Positions 60,630-64,000 of a stretch of 64,000 nt of DNA are shown here, in pieces. Under the pieces are notes generated by a model. That model was not told the DNA's origin, searched no databases, and worked only from the letters and a program-made list of their open reading frames with translations. Each line of letters opens with the position of its first letter. Positions within the stretch are counted from its first letter, which is position 1. A program made the position numbers and the translations under genes. The stretch is from contig NZ_JAESVF010000003.1 in the NCBI RefSeq assembly GCF_038433465.1, positions 124,001 to 188,000 on the forward strand, written 5' to 3'. This DNA is from Galbibacter sp038433465 (GTDB lineage Bacteria > Bacteroidota > Bacteroidia > Flavobacteriales > Flavobacteriaceae).

Positions 60630-62015
60630 CTATTCTATAGAAGCGGGTTTCATGGTATCCAAAATAGCGCGAATATCGGCTTCTGTTGTATCTGGATTTA
60701 TAAAGCAAAAACGAGCCACAGTTTCAAAACTGTCACCAGTTTTCCATTTTGTTGGTGTAACCAAAGCAAAACCATCACGATGATTTTTGTAGGTCCAGTT
60801 TCGATAATCGTCTGGCGTCCATCCTTTTCTTCTGAATAAAACACACGACAAACTTGGCTCTCTTACCAACTCCACATGTTCGTTTTCAGTAATAATTCTA
60901 CCAGCTAACTTCGCTAGATTTAAACCTTCTTCTACAGCCCATTTGTACTTATCGGTTCCGTGCATTGCCAACGAAAACCACAAAGGTAATCCTCGTACAC
61001 GACGTGTTAATTGTATTTGGTAATCTGAAGGGTTGAAACCTTGCGCACCTTCATCTTTAAAAATATCTAAATACGAACCTTCTTGTGAATGCGCTTGTCT
61101 TGCCAACTCCGGATTCTTATAAATAATTGCACCACAATCGTATGGAGAAAACAACCATTTATGCGGATCGATGGTAATACTATCGGCACGTTCGATACCG
61201 TTAAAAAGGTGTCGAACCGAATCGGCTGCTAGTGCTCCACCACCGTAAGCGGCATCTACGTGAAACCACAAATTTTCTTGCTCGCAAATTGTAGCAATTC
61301 CATCAAGGTCGTCTATAATTCCAGCATTGGTCGTCCCTCCTGTTCCTACAACTGCAAATAAACGCTTACGTTCGTGTGCCGTAAGTGCGTTAAGTTTGTT
61401 TTGTAAATCATCTTTAGTCATACAGTCTTCCGTATCGATAAGCATCACATCAGCATCGATAACCTTTGCCATCGATTTTACTGAAGAATGCGCTCCAATC
61501 GAAGTAATTATGAGTCCTTTTTCACCAACATTCGATTCGTCTTTTCGCCAATTCTCACGAGCAGTCACCATTGCCGAAAGGTTTGCAGCTGTACCGCCAC
61601 TGGTAAAAACACCAAAAGCACCCTCTGGAAGTCCTGTTAAAGAAACAAGCCATTTCATAGCTTCATTTTCACAGAAAATTCCACCTGCACCTTCCATCCA
61701 ATAAGCTCCGTGAATACTAGATGCTGATGTTACCAAATCGAACATAATAGAAGCCCTCGTCGGTGAGGCTGGCACAAAAGCCAAATGTCTTGGATGATCA
61801 ATTGGCACCGTTGCTTTGATAAGAACATCTTTAAAAAGTTGAAAAGCCTTTTCGCCTCCAATCCCTTTTTCGGTAACGGTCTCTCCTACTAATGCTTTTA
61901 ATTCTTCTTCCTTTTTGGGTTTTCCTAATTCTGGGGAAATCATTGTGATTCTGTTCAATGCATATTTCATGACATCGAGCGTCATTTCAACAGAATCCAT
62001 ATCTATATTGTGCAT
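60630..62015 (-). CDS. Group II PLP-dependent decarboxylase
   Basis: 461 residues. The pyridoxal-dependent decarboxylase family is shown by HPRHLAFVPASPT, the cofactor region FTSGGTAANLSAMVTARE, AHSSVKS, WFHVDAAYGGGAL and Lys286 in the TIDPHKWLFSPYDCG Schiff-base motif. The C-terminal ARFCFINPDTTEADI segment is also typical. The substrate may be an aromatic amino acid, glutamate, or 2,4-diaminobutyrate; sequence by eye does not decide among them. A clear -7 box precedes it at 62033-62040. It stands alone, with the repeat element downstream. A second possible start lies five codons in. Confidence 0.88.
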   Translation of the reverse strand: MHNIDMDSVEMTLDVMKYALNRITMISPELGKPKKEEELKALVGETVTEKGIGGEKAFQLFKDVLIKATVPIDHPRHLAFVPASPTRASIMFDLVTSASSIHGAYWMEGAGGIFCENEAMKWLVSLTGLPEGAFGVFTSGGTAANLSAMVTARENWRKDESNVGEKGLIITSIGAHSSVKSMAKVIDADVMLIDTEDCMTKDDLQNKLNALTAHERKRLFAVVGTGGTTNAGIIDDLDGIATICEQENLWFHVDAAYGGGALAADSVRHLFNGIERADSITIDPHKWLFSPYDCGAIIYKNPELARQAHSQEGSYLDIFKDEGAQGFNPSDYQIQLTRRVRGLPLWFSLAMHGTDKYKWAVEEGLNLAKLAGRIITENEHVELVREPSLSCVLFRRKGWTPDDYRNWTYKNHRDGFALVTPTKWKTGDSFETVARFCFINPDTTEADIRAILDTMKPASIE

Positions 62016-62032
62016 AAAAAATCTCTTTTTTG

Positions 62033-62040
62033 CAAAGGTA
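62033..62040 (-). promoter_or_regulatory. Candidate -7 box of the decarboxylase gene
   Basis: On the minus strand TACCTTTG followed by C. It ends 17 nt before the start codon, so the leader would be about 13 nt. The -33 is poor. Confidence 0.4.
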
Positions 62041-62163
62041 CGGTTTTGTTCTGTTTTGAGTAGAATTTACGGTTTATAAAGACTTGAAAAACTAAACAAA
62101 CCCGCATAACGGCAGGAAAATAACAACCAACTTAAAAAGTAACTTCTTTAAATTTTCAAATTC

Positions 62164-63777
62164 TTACAAAGTTACAATAACAAAATCTTGACGAAGTGGA
62201 TCTAAAGATTCAAACAACGTATCGATAAAAGTAGTTCCGTAAGCATCAAACACATTGGCAAAATTCTCGGTTCGCTCTTGTAATGATTCGTTTGGAAATA
62301 ATTCGTTTTGAATTTCGGTAATTCGAGATACATGCTCAGAAAGTTTCTTCTTCTGAGCTTTTAAAAGTCGTTTTTCTAAATGCTCCAATCCTTTAAGTTG
62401 CTTTACTTCTTGGGCTTTTACAGCACCAAAAAAAGACTTGTCGGTTAATTCTGCTAATCGATACATCTCTTGAAACTGAGCCACCAAATGTTCTTTTTGT
62501 GCATCAAAATTAATATCGATATTACTTATTTCTCTTACTTTTCGGTTGATGAAAGAGTGTCTTTTTAAGAACAATTGTTCAAAAGTTATATTTAATTTAT
62601 CGAGTTTTTGAGCTTGTTTTTCTGTAACTATCAATGCTGAGTTACGCAATAACAACATTGGGAAAGGCACTGAAACACTTTCGAAAAAGCTTTTTAGTTC
62701 TAGCCAATATGCGAGCTCTCCACCACCGCCTATGTAACACAAATTTGGAAGTATTACTTCTTGATACAAAGGACGCGTCATTACATTGGGTGAAAATCGT
62801 TCGGGATGTGTTTGTAAATGTGCTTTCAGTTCGTCTTTTGTCCATGAAATAGTGGTCTCATTTACTTGAAATTTCCCGTCGATTTCTACAATTCGCTCTC
62901 GCAAACCTTCGTCTAAATAAAACAAATTAATGGCTCGCGGATTTACTTGTATTTTATATAAAGTATCTACTTCATTTAACTTTTCAATTGTTTTACTAAC
63001 CGCTGTTTGAGAAGTCTGTTCAAACAATTCGTTTTCCATAAACGGAATAAAAAGTTGCTTCAAGCTTTTATCGGCTCCATCAATAATTACCAGTCCGCGT
63101 TGCCCAAAAAGTTTATTTGCCAAAAATCGTGTGGCATCGGTAAGATTATCATGTTGCAAATAAGCTTCTTTAAACCATTGCTTTAACGTTTCTGCATTGG
63201 CTCCAATTCCTAACTCCTGACTAAAGAGTTCAAAAACTTGCTCTAACCCTTTGGTTGGCAACTCGCCCACTGCTCCTCCAACTTCTTTGGTTTCTGGCCC
63301 TTTCCATTGAAATTTCTTTCCGTGGAAATTAAAGTAATTAATCTCTTCAAAGTCATGGTCTTCGGTTGCCATCCAATAAACAGGCACAAAGTGTGAATCT
63401 GGATAAGTCTCTTGAAGTTGTTTTGCTAAATTAATGGTGCTTATAATTTTGTATAAAAAATACAGCGGTCCTGTAAATAAATTTAACTGATGCCCCGTAA
63501 CAATTGTAAAAGTATTTTCTGCGGATAATGCCGAAATATGTGTTTGGGTAGCCTCAGATGTTTCTACATTTTGGTATTGTGCTTGTAAAACCGAAACCAA
63601 TATTTCACGATGCTTTTTAGGGAAAGAAGCTTTCTTTTCTTCGATTTGCGCTTTAAAATTCTCGAGCTTCGGAAAACGATTATAAAATGGTTTTAACGCG
63701 TCTTTTTCGCTAAGATAATCGCAAATAAGGTTTGAAAAATATCCTGTTTCTTTAAATGAAATATAGTTTGTTGGCAT
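62164..63777 (-). CDS. bshC: Putative cysteine ligase BshC, bacillithiol biosynthesis
   Basis: 537 residues from ATG 63777 (MPTNYISFKETGYFS), the usual BshC start and length; the frame runs 93 nt further to a TTG, but that leader lacks family similarity. Blocks include TIVTGHQLNLFTGPLYFLYKI, VYWMATEDHDFEEINYFNF, RPLYQEVILPNLCYIGGGGELAYWLELK and a coiled-coil region (about 440-500, KAQKKKLSEHVSRITEIQNE). BshC adds cysteine to glucosaminyl-malate to make bacillithiol, the thiol used by many Bacteroidota instead of glutathione. No bshA or bshB is nearby. It is divergent from the putative RNA at the window end. Confidence 0.92.
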   Translation of the reverse strand: MPTNYISFKETGYFSNLICDYLSEKDALKPFYNRFPKLENFKAQIEEKKASFPKKHREILVSVLQAQYQNVETSEATQTHISALSAENTFTIVTGHQLNLFTGPLYFLYKIISTINLAKQLQETYPDSHFVPVYWMATEDHDFEEINYFNFHGKKFQWKGPETKEVGGAVGELPTKGLEQVFELFSQELGIGANAETLKQWFKEAYLQHDNLTDATRFLANKLFGQRGLVIIDGADKSLKQLFIPFMENELFEQTSQTAVSKTIEKLNEVDTLYKIQVNPRAINLFYLDEGLRERIVEIDGKFQVNETTISWTKDELKAHLQTHPERFSPNVMTRPLYQEVILPNLCYIGGGGELAYWLELKSFFESVSVPFPMLLLRNSALIVTEKQAQKLDKLNITFEQLFLKRHSFINRKVREISNIDINFDAQKEHLVAQFQEMYRLAELTDKSFFGAVKAQEVKQLKGLEHLEKRLLKAQKKKLSEHVSRITEIQNELFPNESLQERTENFANVFDAYGTTFIDTLFESLDPLRQDFVIVTL

Positions 63778-63876
63778 CGTTGTTTTTTCAATATAATACA
63801 CGCAATTTAAAGTTGAATTTACACTTTTTAGCGCATTTGTGTTGTAGGTATTTGTTGTTTTATTTTGCAAATAGTT

Positions 63877-64000
63877 GCGCTAGGGATTGAAGCGACATCC
63901 TATTTTGCTCTTGCATCTGTCTATTACAATATAGTTTCCTTACGGTTACCGCTTTTTTAATTGATAAAAATATAGCAAAATAGATACAGCGAAAAGCCCG
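63877..64000 (+). ncRNA. Probable structured RNA element, truncated by the window end
   Basis: The plus-strand block begins GCGCTAGGGATTGAAGCG and ends CAGCGAAAAGCCCG. Between them CTATTTTGCT (63900-63909) pairs perfectly with AGCAAAATAG (63974-63983), and GGG (63883-63885) can pair with CCC (63997-63999). TTTG at 63836-63839 lies 20 nt before an imperfect -7 box TTATTTTG (63860-63867), so transcription from about 63872 is possible. I recall similar GGGATTGAAGCG/AGCCCG elements between genes in Flavobacteriaceae, possibly the Flavo-1 RNA motif, but cannot confirm it. The strand is inferred. Confidence 0.45.

Noticed and set aside
63778..63870. N-terminal extension of BshC to a TTG at 63870
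   Set aside because: The family N-terminus starts at ATG 63777; the extra 31 residues look like untranslated leader.
1..64000. CRISPR arrays, prophage, insertion sequences, rRNA operon, replication origin
   Set aside because: No regular repeat-spacer series, transposase, integrase, phage structural gene, rRNA segment or DnaA-box cluster was seen.

Overview
The window reads as a chromosomal segment of a member of the Flavobacteriaceae (Bacteroidota), probably marine. The support is low GC, many TonB-dependent receptors (TBDRs) and SusC/SusD proteins, lipoproteins whose mature ends are rich in Ser/Asp/Glu, starts without Shine-Dalgarno sequences, and Bacteroidota-type promoters (TTTG, about 19 nt, TAnnTTTG). 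The species cannot be named from the sequence. There is no phage, insertion sequence, CRISPR array or rRNA operon. Coding is dense, and the only repetitive DNA is a few short palindromic intergenic elements.

Layout. 1-340: tRNA-Met with promoter and terminator. 340-5493: a probable metal-uptake island, with a small His/Cys-rich exported protein, a ZnuD-like TBDR and three His-rich lipoproteins of the DUF4625 type. 5614-11194: a thioesterase, Dps, a tricorn-like S41 protease and a formylglycine-generating (sulfatase-activating) enzyme. 11399-15544: an oxidative pentose phosphate operon (rpiB, gnd, zwf, pgl). 15898-39246: a 23-kb minus-strand run joining xylose catabolism (xylE-like transporter, xylB, xylA) to a polysaccharide utilisation locus (SusC, SusD, surface lipoprotein, GH2, GH31, GH97, two GH3, GH29). 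The enzyme set fits trimming of fucosylated xyloglucan oligosaccharides: fucose by GH29, galactose by GH2, xylose by GH31, glucose by GH3, with the xylose fed to XylA/XylB. A divergent Nudix-type regulator (39423-40142) is the likely switch.

40222-43915: an AraC regulator, a porin O/P protein, a DUF4251 lipoprotein and two unknown small proteins. 43999-51151: a ferric-siderophore import and reduction cluster (DUF4374 lipoprotein, TBDR, PepSY membrane protein, two small membrane proteins, a ferredoxin-NADP reductase). A divergent AraC/PchR-like regulator follows at 51482-52483. Both promoters of this cluster carry paired TACGCAA-type direct repeats with a 21-nt period, placed at the same distance from the -7 box, so this looks like a complete small regulon.

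52461-64000: a small-multidrug-export family protein, a tRNA cluster (Ser-Pro-Arg), a PgpH-type HD phosphodiesterase, thiolase, an NlpC/P60 protein with Ser in place of the catalytic Cys, an aldo/keto reductase, a LETM1-like protein, a PLP decarboxylase, BshC (bacillithiol synthesis), and at the right edge a probable structured RNA cut by the window end.

The items most worth a second look are the TACGCAA regulon, a repeat family whose two copies show a compensatory base-pair change, a XylE homologue with about 70 extra residues forming two predicted helices, the Cys-to-Ser NlpC/P60 protein, and the DUF4625 metal island.
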